Origin: an uncultured Pelagibacteraceae bacterium
GTDB taxonomy: Bacteria > Pseudomonadota > Alphaproteobacteria > Pelagibacterales > Pelagibacteraceae
NCBI GenBank assembly: GCA_902571235.1
Contig: CACGBI010000007.1
Span: 1 to 51,162 of the forward strand
DNA: 51,162 nt
Reading direction: 5' to 3'
The position numbers and the translations under genes were made by a program. The notes beneath the pieces are model-generated. The model was not told the DNA's origin. It worked only from the letters and a program-made list of their open reading frames with translations, and did not search any database. Of this stretch, positions 42,838-51,162 are shown piece by piece (the stretch's first letter is position 1; each line of letters starts with the position of its first letter).

Positions 42838-43686
42838 ATGATAAGAATATTTCCTTTAATATTTGTTCTATTGTGGTCTTCTGCTTTTATTACAACTAAA
42901 CCGCTTATTGATAATAGTGATCCATTTTCAGCTCTTGCTTTTAGATTTTCAATAGTAACATTAGGATTCTTTTTATTTTCCTTATACACAAAACAAAAAA
43001 TTCTAGTAAATAAAAAAAATTTTATTGAGTCATTTTTCAGTGGTGTTCTTTTTCATGGACTTTATTTAGGTGGAGTTTTTTTTTCAATTTCAAAAGGAAT
43101 GCCAACAGGAATAGCTGCGCTAATAGTGACTCTTCAACCAATCCTTACTAATGCATTAAGTGGACCCATATTAAATGAGAAAGTAACTATTAAACAGTGG
43201 ATTGGGGTTTTGCTTGGCTTTTCTGGTGCAATTCTTGTTATTGGTTTGGATATTGGCTCAAATATTCCAGTAGTTGGTTTAATTGCAACTATAATAGCTC
43301 TAGTTGCGATTACTTCATCAACTATTTGGCAAAAGAAACTAAGTAATAATTTACCTTTGTCTGTAAGCAATATGTATCAAGCTTTAGGAGGAGTAACATT
43401 TCATATCTTAATTATAATTTTTTTTGCAAAACCCTATATTGATTTTACGCAAACATTTATCATTGCTATGAGCCATCAAATATTTTTGGTATCGTTTGGT
43501 GCTTTTACTATATTAATGTATTTAATAAAAAAAAACTCAGCAAGTAAAACTGTTTCAATATTTTTTTTAATTCCAGCTACATCTGCTTTTATGGCTTGGC
43601 TTTTTTTAAATGAAAACTTGACTAATTTAGATCTTTTAGGTTTTTTTATAACCACAATAGGTGTTTATATCGCTACTCGTGATTAA
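42838..43686 (+). CDS. EamA/DMT-family transporter
   Basis: A 282-aa inner-membrane protein with about ten hydrophobic helices arranged as two EamA repeats: PLIFVLLWSSAFITTKPLIDNSDPFSALAFRFSIV at the start, ALIVTLQPILTNALSGPILNEKVTIKQWIGVLLGFSGAILVIGLDI near residues 90-140, and the second repeat ending IPATSAFMAWLFLNENLTNLDLLGFFITTIGVYIATRD. It is likely an exporter of amino acids, sugars or metabolites. It is separated by six bases from the convergent soxG. Confidence 0.88.
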   Translation: MIRIFPLIFVLLWSSAFITTKPLIDNSDPFSALAFRFSIVTLGFFLFSLYTKQKILVNKKNFIESFFSGVLFHGLYLGGVFFSISKGMPTGIAALIVTLQPILTNALSGPILNEKVTIKQWIGVLLGFSGAILVIGLDIGSNIPVVGLIATIIALVAITSSTIWQKKLSNNLPLSVSNMYQALGGVTFHILIIIFFAKPYIDFTQTFIIAMSHQIFLVSFGAFTILMYLIKKNSASKTVSIFFLIPATSAFMAWLFLNENLTNLDLLGFFITTIGVYIATRD

Positions 43687-43692
43687 AAATAC

Positions 43693-44280
43693 TTATAATG
43701 ATTTAAAACCAAATTCTAAAGATGCGTCTGTAATAGAGTGATACAAAGATTCTCCAAAACTTCTTAAAGCGAACAATCTTACTTTATTAGGATTGTCATT
43801 CAACATGTCAACAGTAAAAGCTATTCCATTGTAAATAGAATTTATTGAATTATTTTTTGCCAATGTATTAAAATTAAAAGGACACCCTTTCTTTAAAATT
43901 TCTTTTACTTCATGTCCTTCTATTTGAATTATAGCTCTTGAATGAGATAGGTCTGTTACAGCAAAATCTGTTTCTTGAAAATTTTGTAAAATAATTTTTA
44001 ACAAATCTTTTTTTGTTGAAACTAAAAGCCAATTTTTTGGTCCATTCCACAATATTCTTGTATCATTATTATTTACCACTAATAATGGCTCATCTTTTAA
44101 TCTTAAACCATCAATGTCAACAGTTTCAAAAGAAACTGTAGAATTTTTATACTGAACTATTTGAACAATTAATAAATTATTTATTTCAGAAATTTTTAAA
44201 AGATCATTTTCATTTTTGCCTTCATGATCACCAAATTTACCTGTTGAATGAACATTTGCTAAAGCTGACATTGAACTCAT
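43693..44280 (-). CDS. soxG: Sarcosine oxidase gamma subunit
   Basis: The 195-aa gamma subunit of heterotetrameric sarcosine oxidase, a folate-binding GcvT-fold protein: [31 protein letters not shown] near residues 55-85, [28 protein letters not shown] near 115-145, and the C-terminal [20 protein letters not shown]. It overlaps the soxA stop by four bases. It helps hold the complex that turns sarcosine and THF into glycine and methylene-THF. Confidence 0.9.
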   Translation of the reverse strand: MSSMSALANVHSTGKFGDHEGKNENDLLKISEINNLLIVQIVQYKNSTVSFETVDIDGLRLKDEPLLVVNNNDTRILWNGPKNWLLVSTKKDLLKIILQNFQETDFAVTDLSHSRAIIQIEGHEVKEILKKGCPFNFNTLAKNNSINSIYNGIAFTVDMLNDNPNKVRLFALRSFGESLYHSITDASLEFGFKSL

Positions 44281-47273
44281 GATCTAACTCTTTCACCTTT
44301 TGGATCAACATAATGTGAAGAAACTATTTCAACTGGTATTACTTTATTTTTGAGTGGTGACATTACAAATAATTTTTCTCCAATCATGTTTTTTCCATCT
44401 TTCAATATTGCTAATGAAAATGGATTATCATGCTCAACACTCCAGCAAGACGCTGAGATATAACCTAATTTTGGATTTGGTAATGGTGCATTTGAATCTT
44501 TGACTAAATGTGATCCCTCTGGAATACTTGTTTTTTTGTCTAAAGGAACAACACCTACAACTTTTTGCCTATCATCAGCTGTAAATGCCTTTCTAGTTAA
44601 AGATCTTTTTCCAATAAAATCTTTCTTTTTACTTAGTAGACCCTCTAGAGAATTGTCATAAGGAATTGTTCTTCCATCAAGCTCTGATCCTGCTACGTGT
44701 CCCATCTCAATTCTTAAAGTTGATAATGCCTCTGTGCCGTATGGTTGAATTTTGAATTCTTGACCAACTTCCATAATTTTTTCCCACATAAAGTTTCCAT
44801 TATCTGACTCAACATTAACTTCATATGCTAGCTCGCCAGAAAATGAGATTCTAAAAATTCTAGCCTTTACCCCAAACAAATCTCCCTCCATATAACCCAT
44901 AAAAGGTAAACCCTCATTTGATACATCGGAGTTTGGAAATAGTTTTTGCAATAAATCCCTTGATTTCGGTCCGGCTATTGCTGCCCCTGCCCATTGTTCT
45001 GTACTTGAAACTACATTCACGTTTAATTCTGGCCAGACTAGTTGTAAATAATATTCTAAATGCGAAAGAACATTTGCAGCTTGTGCAGTGGTGGTAGTCA
45101 TATGATAATGATTTTCAGAAATTCTTGTAGTTGTTCCATCATCCATAACAATTCCATCTTCTCTCAACATTACACCGTACCTTGCTTTACCCACTGGCAA
45201 CTTTAACCATGCATTGGTATAAACTCTATTAAGCAGTTCTGCGGCATCTGGACCTTTGATATCTATTTTTCCTAATGTAGTCACATCACAAACACCTACA
45301 TTTGTTCTTACATTTTTTGCTTCTCTTTTTGATCCTTCAAATAAATTTTCCTGATCTTGTTTGTAGTATCTAGGTCTTAACCACACACCTGCATCAACAA
45401 AAACTGCATTATTTTTTTCATGCCAAGAATGCATAGGTGATTTTCTTGTTGGCTTTGAATGCTTTCCAACTTCTCTTCCTACAATTGCTCCAATAGAAAC
45501 TGGTGTGTACGGTGGTCTAAATGTTGTATGACCAACTGCAGGCACAACTTTATTTTCAATTTTTGACACTAGTTGTAAACCATTAAGATTACTTGTTTTG
45601 CCTTGATCAGTAGCCATTCCAAGAGTTGTATATCTCTTGACATGTTCGATTGATCGATATCCTTCTTTTAAAGCAATTTCTATATCTGATACCGCAACAT
45701 CATTTTGAAAATCTAAAAATCGTTTATAATTTTTACCTTTGGGAAGTGGTACACACCAAAACTTATCATGAACAGTTGATTTTTTTTCAACCACGTTTGG
45801 AAAAGAAATTTTATTATCTTTATTAGTAATTTCTTTTGATAATTTATGACCAGTTTCAAATGAACTTTTTAAAGTTTCATCTAAAGTATAAGTTCCATTT
45901 GCAGCACCTAAAGTAGTTTCATTTTGTTTTGATATTCCCGGAACAAATGCATCTATATCATCTTTAAATTTTGTTTTATTTCCTGATTGTGAAGCTAAAT
46001 GTATTGTTGGAGTCCAGAAACCAGAAACACAAATACAATCACAATTAATATTTTCTATTACACCTAGTTGTTCTTTATCATCAGAAATTTTTGCTATATC
46101 TGCTGATTTTACTTTCTTGTAACCTTGAGCAGCTACCACTACATAAGAAAATTTTATATTTATTCCTAAATCAATTGCCTCATCAACTATTTCAGATTTT
46201 GGATTTTTTCTTGTATCTAAAATAACAGGGTCAACTCCATTTTTTTTAAATTCGATTGCTGTTTCATATCCGCTATCATTATTTGTAAATATTAATGGAT
46301 TTTTTCCAACTAATACTCCATAAACTTTAAGATATTCTTTCGCAGCTGATGAAAGCATCACTCCTGGTGTATCATTGTTACCAAATACAATTGGTCTTTC
46401 AATAGATCCAGAGGAAATTAAAACCTCTTTTGCTCTTATATACCAAAGTCTTTGTTTTGGATGAAATTTCTTGGTTTTTGGTAAGTGATCACTTATTCTT
46501 TCAGACATCACTAACATATTATGATCATAGTAACCAAAGACTTGAGATCTATTTTTTACTGTCACGTTAGGCATTTCTTTAAGCTCAGAAATAATTCCAT
46601 CAGCCCATTCTTTGCCTGATTGATTGCCTATATTTACCTCACTGGTTAATAGTGTTCCACCAAACCTAGATTTATCTTCTGCTAAGATTACTCTAGCACC
46701 ATTCTTAGCTGCAGCATAAGCGCTTGCTAATCCAGACGGTCCAGATCCAGTAATCAATAAATCACAATATTCATATTTATGTTCATACCTTTCTTTGTCA
46801 TGTTTTATAGACGCAACCCCAAGACCAGCTGCTTTTCTTATAAATGGCTCGTAAATTTTAAACCAAAAGCTTTTTGGCCACATAAAAGTTTTGTAATAAA
46901 ATCCTGCAGGAAGAAATATCTTTAAAAAATTATTTATAGCTCCAATATCAAAATTAACACTGGGCCAACAGTTTACACTTGTTGCCTCTAAGCCATCAAA
47001 AAGTTCTTGTTCAGTAGCTTTTATGTTTGGTTCAGTTTCACCATTTCTATATAATTGTACAATTGCATACGGTTCATCAACTCCAGCACCAAAAAAACCT
47101 CTGGGCCTATGATACTTGAAGCTTCTACCCACCAAATGAACTCCATTTGCAATTAACGCTGATGCTAAGGTGTCTCCCTCATAACCATAATAATTTTTTC
47201 CATTGAACTTAAATGAAATTTTTTTATCTCTATTAATTAATCCTACATTTTCTAATCTAAACGGCTGTGTCAT
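44277..47273 (-). CDS. soxA: Sarcosine oxidase alpha subunit
   Basis: A 998-aa large subunit. The N-terminal segment is a ferredoxin-like region ([22 protein letters not shown] and [21 protein letters not shown]). An NAD-binding part follows ([35 protein letters not shown] near residues 172-206), with a central [19 protein letters not shown]. The C-terminal GcvT/folate domain starts at about residue 630 ([27 protein letters not shown]). It works with the other Sox subunits and shares TAATG with soxD. Confidence 0.95.
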   Translation of the reverse strand: MTQPFRLENVGLINRDKKISFKFNGKNYYGYEGDTLASALIANGVHLVGRSFKYHRPRGFFGAGVDEPYAIVQLYRNGETEPNIKATEQELFDGLEATSVNCWPSVNFDIGAINNFLKIFLPAGFYYKTFMWPKSFWFKIYEPFIRKAAGLGVASIKHDKERYEHKYEYCDLLITGSGPSGLASAYAAAKNGARVILAEDKSRFGGTLLTSEVNIGNQSGKEWADGIISELKEMPNVTVKNRSQVFGYYDHNMLVMSERISDHLPKTKKFHPKQRLWYIRAKEVLISSGSIERPIVFGNNDTPGVMLSSAAKEYLKVYGVLVGKNPLIFTNNDSGYETAIEFKKNGVDPVILDTRKNPKSEIVDEAIDLGINIKFSYVVVAAQGYKKVKSADIAKISDDKEQLGVIENINCDCICVSGFWTPTIHLASQSGNKTKFKDDIDAFVPGISKQNETTLGAANGTYTLDETLKSSFETGHKLSKEITNKDNKISFPNVVEKKSTVHDKFWCVPLPKGKNYKRFLDFQNDVAVSDIEIALKEGYRSIEHVKRYTTLGMATDQGKTSNLNGLQLVSKIENKVVPAVGHTTFRPPYTPVSIGAIVGREVGKHSKPTRKSPMHSWHEKNNAVFVDAGVWLRPRYYKQDQENLFEGSKREAKNVRTNVGVCDVTTLGKIDIKGPDAAELLNRVYTNAWLKLPVGKARYGVMLREDGIVMDDGTTTRISENHYHMTTTTAQAANVLSHLEYYLQLVWPELNVNVVSSTEQWAGAAIAGPKSRDLLQKLFPNSDVSNEGLPFMGYMEGDLFGVKARIFRISFSGELAYEVNVESDNGNFMWEKIMEVGQEFKIQPYGTEALSTLRIEMGHVAGSELDGRTIPYDNSLEGLLSKKKDFIGKRSLTRKAFTADDRQKVVGVVPLDKKTSIPEGSHLVKDSNAPLPNPKLGYISASCWSVEHDNPFSLAILKDGKNMIGEKLFVMSPLKNKVIPVEIVSSHYVDPKGERVRS

Positions 47274-47542
47274 TATGAAATTTCCTGATTAGCTTTTAAA
47301 GTTTTAAAAATTTCATGAGTTGCTGTGTCTCTCTCTACTTTTATCCATTGGCGACAACCCGATAAATGTTGCCATAACTCCCAATGTTTTCCTCTTAAGC
47401 TTTTTCTATTATAAACAAAATCATCCCACTCTTGATCAGATACTTCTTTACCTAATTCAGGTCTTTTTATTGTGGCATCTCCTCCATAAGAAAATTCATT
47501 TTGTGATCTCATTCCACAATGAGGACATTTAATATGAAGCAT
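47273..47542 (-). CDS. soxD: Sarcosine oxidase delta subunit
   Basis: The 89-aa zinc-binding delta subunit: IKCPHCGMRSQNEFSYGGDA at the start, and a later HLSGCRQWIKVERDTATHEI. Cysteines and a histidine at these sites bind zinc in the known complex. It lies between soxB and soxA with its start next to the soxB stop and its stop overlapping the soxA start, so subunits are made together. Confidence 0.94.
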   Translation of the reverse strand: MLHIKCPHCGMRSQNEFSYGGDATIKRPELGKEVSDQEWDDFVYNRKSLRGKHWELWQHLSGCRQWIKVERDTATHEIFKTLKANQEIS

Positions 47543-48799
47543 TTATGAAATCCAAGTTTTTGTTCCAAGTCCTTTTTCATCTAATAAGTGACCTGTATTA
47601 AATCTATTTAAATTATACCCAGCATTTAGTTCATGTACTCTGTCTTGTGCAATTGTATGAGCAAATGTCCAACCAGATGCTGGTGTTGCTTTGAATCCAC
47701 CATAACACCAACCACAATTTAAATATAAACCTTCAATGTGGGTTTTATCAATTATTGGAGAACCATCCATAGACATATCCATTATACCGCCCCAAGTTCT
47801 AAGCATTTTTAATTTGCTGAGGAATGGCATCATTGCAATACCTTCGGTTAAAACATGTTGTAAAGTAGGCAAGTTTCCTCTTTGAGCATAACTGTTATAT
47901 CCATCTAAATCACCACCCATTACCATTTCACCTTTGTCTGATTGACTAATATAAAAATGTCCAGCACCAAAAGTAACTACTCTATCTAAAACTGGTTTTA
48001 CTGGTTCAGATACACATGCCTGTAAAAGATGTGTTTCAATTGGTAGTCTCATATTTAATTTTTCAGCTAATATATTTGTGCTGCCCGCAACACATAAACC
48101 AATTTTTTTTACTTTAATATCTCCACGTGATGTTCTAACGCCTTTTATTTTTCCACCAGTGACTTCAAATCCAGTAACTTCACAATTTTGAATTATATCA
48201 ACTCCCATTGAGTCTGCTTGGCGTGCATAACCCCAAGCTACCGCATCATGTCTAGCTGTACCTGCGCTAGGCTGCATTAATCCACCAAATATTGGAAATC
48301 TAACATTTTCAGAAAAGTCTGCCATTGGGATGATTTCTTTAACTTGTTCTCTGTTTAAAAGAACAGCATCAATTCCATTTAATCGCATTGAATTTCCTCT
48401 TCTTGCGTAAACATTCATTTGCGCATCAGAGTGAGCAAGGTTTATAATTCCCCTTGGAGAGAACATTACATTATAATTTAAATCTTGGCTCATCCTTCTC
48501 CAAAGATCCATTCCAAATTCACTAAACAATGCATTATCATCATGCATATAGTTTGATCGAATTATTGTAGTATTACGACCTACATTGCCTCCACCAATCC
48601 ATCCTTTTTCAATGATGGCAACATTAGTAATATTATGCTCTTTTGCGAGGTAATATGCTGTTGCTAAACCATGGCCTCCACCTCCGATAATGACTACATC
48701 ATACTCTTTTTTAGGAGTTGGGTCTTTCCAAGCAAGGTCCCAATTCTCATGGTTAGAGAAAGCATTTTTGATTAAATTAAATACTGAATATTTTTGCAT
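47543..48799 (-). CDS. soxB: Sarcosine oxidase beta subunit
   Basis: A 418-aa flavoprotein subunit with the sarcosine oxidation site. The FAD motif is VVIIGGGGHGLATAYYLAKE near residue 35. The motif GTARHDAVAWG puts His184 where the covalent FMN histidine sits in known SoxB proteins. It is first of the soxBDAG set, and diverges from fhs across a 125-base gap that must contain both promoters. The gap is AT-rich; I see no clear regulator site. Confidence 0.95.
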   Translation of the reverse strand: MQKYSVFNLIKNAFSNHENWDLAWKDPTPKKEYDVVIIGGGGHGLATAYYLAKEHNITNVAIIEKGWIGGGNVGRNTTIIRSNYMHDDNALFSEFGMDLWRRMSQDLNYNVMFSPRGIINLAHSDAQMNVYARRGNSMRLNGIDAVLLNREQVKEIIPMADFSENVRFPIFGGLMQPSAGTARHDAVAWGYARQADSMGVDIIQNCEVTGFEVTGGKIKGVRTSRGDIKVKKIGLCVAGSTNILAEKLNMRLPIETHLLQACVSEPVKPVLDRVVTFGAGHFYISQSDKGEMVMGGDLDGYNSYAQRGNLPTLQHVLTEGIAMMPFLSKLKMLRTWGGIMDMSMDGSPIIDKTHIEGLYLNCGWCYGGFKATPASGWTFAHTIAQDRVHELNAGYNLNRFNTGHLLDEKGLGTKTWIS

Positions 48800-48924
48800 A
48801 TTAGAATTTTATAATAATGAATATAAATTGTTCGTATTTTTTTTATATATATTATTTAGATATTTCCAAAGGCTTTAAAAAGAGATACTAATCATCAAAT
48901 TTTAAAAATTACAAAGGATCCTCA

Positions 48925-50607
48925 ATGAGTGAAGTAAAATCAGATATCCAAATAGCAAGAGAAGCAAAAATGCAACCAATAAAAGACATATTGGCTAAAA
49001 TTAATGTTCCAGATGAAAGTACAGCTTTTAGTCCAATGGGGAGACATATAGCAAAAATAAACTTGGAATATCTAAATTCAATTAAAAAAAAGGATGGTAA
49101 TTTAATTTTGGTAACTGCAATTACACCAACACCAGCTGGCGAAGGTAAAACCACAACTTCAGTTGGGCTAAATGACGGTTTAAATAAAATTGGAAAGAAA
49201 TCTATTGTTTGTCTTAGAGAGCCAAGTCTTGGTCCCTCTTTTGGAATGAAAGGTGGTGCTGCTGGGGGAGGATATGCTCAAGTTGTACCCATGGAACAAA
49301 TTAATTTACACTTTACTGGTGACTTCCATGCGATCACCTCAGCACACAATTTATTGTCAGCCTTAATTGATAATCATATTTACTGGGGGAACAAACTTAA
49401 TATTGATGTTAGAAGAGTAGTTTGGAAAAGAGTAATGGATATGAACGACAGATCTTTAAGATCAATTGTTGTTGATCTTGGTGGTGTGGCCAATGGTTAT
49501 CCTAGACAAGATGGTTTTGATATTACTGTAGCATCTGAAATTATGGCAATCTTTTGCTTAGCCACTGATTTAAAGGATTTAGAAAATAGAATTGGAAATA
49601 TTACAATTGGTTATACCAGAGATAAAAAAGCAATTTGTGCAAAAGACCTAAACGCTCAAGGTCCAATGACTGTATTATTAAAAGAAGCAATTAGACCTAA
49701 TGTGACACAAACTTTAGAAAATAATCCTGCAATTATTCATGGTGGACCATTTGCAAATATTGCTCATGGATGTAATTCAGTTATTGCTACTAAAGCTGGT
49801 TTAAAACTTGCAGATTATGTTGTAACAGAAGCTGGTTTTGGTGCTGATCTTGGAGCTGAAAAATTTTTAGATATAAAATGTAGAAAATCAGGAATTAAAC
49901 CTGACTGTGTAGTAATAGTGGCAACTATAAGAGCTTTGAAAATGCATGGTGGTGTGCCAAAAGATGAATTAAAAAATGAAAATGTCGATGCTCTAAAAAA
50001 AGGTCTAGTAAATTTAGAAAGACACATCAATAATACAAGAAAATTTGGTCTTCCAGTAACAATTGCTGTAAATCACTTTATAACAGATACTGATAAAGAG
50101 ATGAATACACTTCTTGATTTTTGTAAAACTCAAGGAGTTAAAGCTTCAAAATGTACTCATTGGTCTAATGGTGGAGAAGGAACTAAAGAGTTAGCAAAAA
50201 ACGTTGCTGAAATATGTGAGGATAAAAAAAACACATTCAAATATTTATATGAAGACAACCTACCTTTATTTAAAAAAATAGAAAAGATTGCACAAGAAAT
50301 TTATCATGCAAGTGAAGTTGTTGCAGATACTAAAATTAGACAACAATTAAAAGACTTTGAGGAAAAAGGTTATGGAAAACTTCCTGTTTGTATTGCTAAA
50401 ACTCAATATAGTTTTTCTACTGACCCTAATCTTAAAGGAGCACCTACTGGACATGTATTGCCAGTTAGAGAAGTGAGGCTATCTTCAGGAGCAGAGTTTA
50501 TAGTTGTTGTTTGTGGAGAAATAATGACCATGCCTGGTTTACCTCGTGTTCCAGCTGCCGACTCGATTAAGTTAAATGATAAAGGCGATATAGAAGGTTT
50601 GTTTTAA
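48925..50607 (+). CDS. fhs: Formate-tetrahydrofolate ligase
   Basis: A 560-aa enzyme that interconverts formate, ATP and THF with 10-formyl-THF. The P-loop [18 protein letters not shown] is near residue 65, followed by [39 protein letters not shown]. An AAAGGA ribosome site is 6 to 8 bases upstream. It closes the C1 path: methylene-THF from dimethylglycine and sarcosine can go to formyl-THF and then to formate with ATP made. Its TAA overlaps the gpsA end. Confidence 0.97.
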   Translation: MSEVKSDIQIAREAKMQPIKDILAKINVPDESTAFSPMGRHIAKINLEYLNSIKKKDGNLILVTAITPTPAGEGKTTTSVGLNDGLNKIGKKSIVCLREPSLGPSFGMKGGAAGGGYAQVVPMEQINLHFTGDFHAITSAHNLLSALIDNHIYWGNKLNIDVRRVVWKRVMDMNDRSLRSIVVDLGGVANGYPRQDGFDITVASEIMAIFCLATDLKDLENRIGNITIGYTRDKKAICAKDLNAQGPMTVLLKEAIRPNVTQTLENNPAIIHGGPFANIAHGCNSVIATKAGLKLADYVVTEAGFGADLGAEKFLDIKCRKSGIKPDCVVIVATIRALKMHGGVPKDELKNENVDALKKGLVNLERHINNTRKFGLPVTIAVNHFITDTDKEMNTLLDFCKTQGVKASKCTHWSNGGEGTKELAKNVAEICEDKKNTFKYLYEDNLPLFKKIEKIAQEIYHASEVVADTKIRQQLKDFEEKGYGKLPVCIAKTQYSFSTDPNLKGAPTGHVLPVREVRLSSGAEFIVVVCGEIMTMPGLPRVPAADSIKLNDKGDIEGLF

Positions 50608-51162
50608 ACTTTAATTTTTAATTTTTTGTTACTTATTATTGTTCTTAATAGATTAATCATCATTGGAACTTTATCTTTATTAACTTTTTTTAAAATAAAA
50701 GGTGCTATCTCTCTAGCCAATTGTTCACCTTCAACAGTATCGTTAGGCATAAATTTTTTTTTTGCAGTTTTAAAGGTATATCCTTTTCCTAAATAACTTC
50801 CCATTTTACTGTTTCTTCCTCCAGCTGCACTCACAAATAAATCACCAGCTCCGGCAAGGCCTAATATTGTTTCTTCTTTGCCTTTAAAAAATTTAGTCAA
50901 ATATTTCATTTCTATTAGAGATTTTTGAAATAAATTTGATGATGCATTTAAACTTTGACCAGCGCCAATAATCATTGAATATATATTTTTTATTGCTGAA
51001 CATACTTCAATACCAACTATATCCTTTGAAAATTCTGTTATGTAGTATTTTGTAGATATAATTTTTCCAATATTTTTAGCAATACCAATATTTTTATTTG
51101 CAACAATAACACTTGTTTGATTTTTTTTTGCGAGTTCTTTTGCTAAACAAGGACCTTTTAAA
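50604..51162 (-). CDS. gpsA: Glycerol-3-phosphate dehydrogenase, NAD(P)+-dependent (5' end outside window)
   Basis: The C-terminal 185 residues of GpsA; the reading frame runs off the window at 51162. Visible family marks are [13 protein letters not shown] (for the usual GPSFAKE), [19 protein letters not shown] with the conserved Lys in the AxKN motif, [30 protein letters not shown] near the end, and [13 protein letters not shown]. It makes sn-glycerol-3-phosphate for phospholipids. Some positions differ from the common pattern ([17 protein letters not shown]). The frame is open to the edge, so this is a cut gene, not a broken one. Confidence 0.85.
   Translation of the reverse strand, partial: LKGPCLAKELAKKNQTSVIVANKNIGIAKNIGKIISTKYYITEFSKDIVGIEVCSAIKNIYSMIIGAGQSLNASSNLFQKSLIEMKYLTKFFKGKEETILGLAGAGDLFVSAAGGRNSKMGSYLGKGYTFKTAKKKFMPNDTVEGEQLAREIAPFILKKVNKDKVPMMINLLRTIISNKKLKIKV

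Noticed and set aside
48800-48924. Riboswitch or regulator site in the soxB-fhs gap
   Set aside because: AT-rich sequence without a recognisable aptamer or strong dyad; only a ribosome site before fhs is clear.
50604-50975. Apparent truncated or frameshifted gpsA
   Set aside because: The frame is open from 50975 through to the window edge with matching GpsA residues, so the gene is cut by the window and not broken.

Overview
The window is a very AT-rich, extremely compact stretch of a streamlined marine alphaproteobacterium. Gene content (heterotetrameric sarcosine oxidase, dimethylglycine dehydrogenase with its own ETF chain, several DmdA/GcvT-type folate methyltransferases, a TPP-riboswitch-controlled sodium symporter, Fe(III) ABC uptake), near-zero intergenic space and low GC point to SAR11 (Candidatus Pelagibacter or a close relative). 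No tRNA, rRNA, CRISPR, IS element or prophage was seen. No gene-free stretch exceeds about 150 bases.

Layout. 1-4.3 kb: isocitrate lyase, a DmdA/GcvT-like protein and an ABC-2 exporter. 4.3-9.4 kb: thioredoxin-like protein, a thiV-like sodium symporter behind a TPP riboswitch, a c-type cytochrome and cytochrome b561 diverging from back-to-back start codons, a methyltransferase, a DUF4396 protein and an ETHE1-like persulfide dioxygenase. 9.4-13.5 kb: a molybdopterin run (moaA, moaC, moaD, moaE) with a thioesterase and a serine hydrolase inserted. 13.5-18.6 kb: AzlCD exporter and a Fe(III) ABC transporter behind a Fur-like dyad, with a tiny cysteine-rich ORF and a strand-specific hairpin between binding protein and permease. 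18.6-22.2 kb: LysR regulator, AcuI/YhdH-type reductase, folE, hisI, DUF2237 and a tiny membrane peptide. 22.2-28.0 kb: dimethylglycine dehydrogenase, etfB, etfA and ETF-quinone oxidoreductase in one chain. 28.0-32.5 kb: a DUF4864-like protein, flavodoxin-fold reductase, CoA-binding protein, ECHDC3-like crotonase, nucleotidyltransferase, P-loop kinase and a Rieske oxygenase. 32.5-35.3 kb: an MTHFR-like protein coupled to a DmdA/GcvT-like protein, then small membrane proteins. 35.3-38.7 kb: a cluster of three little-known genes with an atypical M19 'dipeptidase'. 38.8-43.7 kb: purE, purK, GNAT, cold-shock protein, Asp/Glu racemase family, unknowns and an EamA exporter. 43.7-51.2 kb: soxG, soxA, soxD, soxB, then fhs and a gpsA cut by the window edge.

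How it fits together. The dominant theme is one-carbon oxidation of methylated osmolytes. A Rieske oxygenase of the glycine-betaine-demethylase type could make dimethylglycine. The DMGDH-ETF-ETFQO chain would make sarcosine and pass electrons to quinone. SoxBDAG would make glycine plus methylene-THF. Fhs links formyl-THF to formate and ATP, and the MTHFR-like protein beside a DmdA-like methyltransferase would bring methyl-THF into the same pool. Isocitrate lyase supplies glyoxylate metabolism. The same set, including the unusual M19 protein, recalls the Pseudomonas glycine betaine (gbc/dgc/sox) locus. The most interesting unexplained parts are the M19/551-aa/DUF3726-like/zinc-ribbon cluster, the MTHFR-like/DmdA-like pair, and the Rieske/kinase/nucleotidyltransferase operon. 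All functional assignments are by reading protein motifs; no database search was possible.
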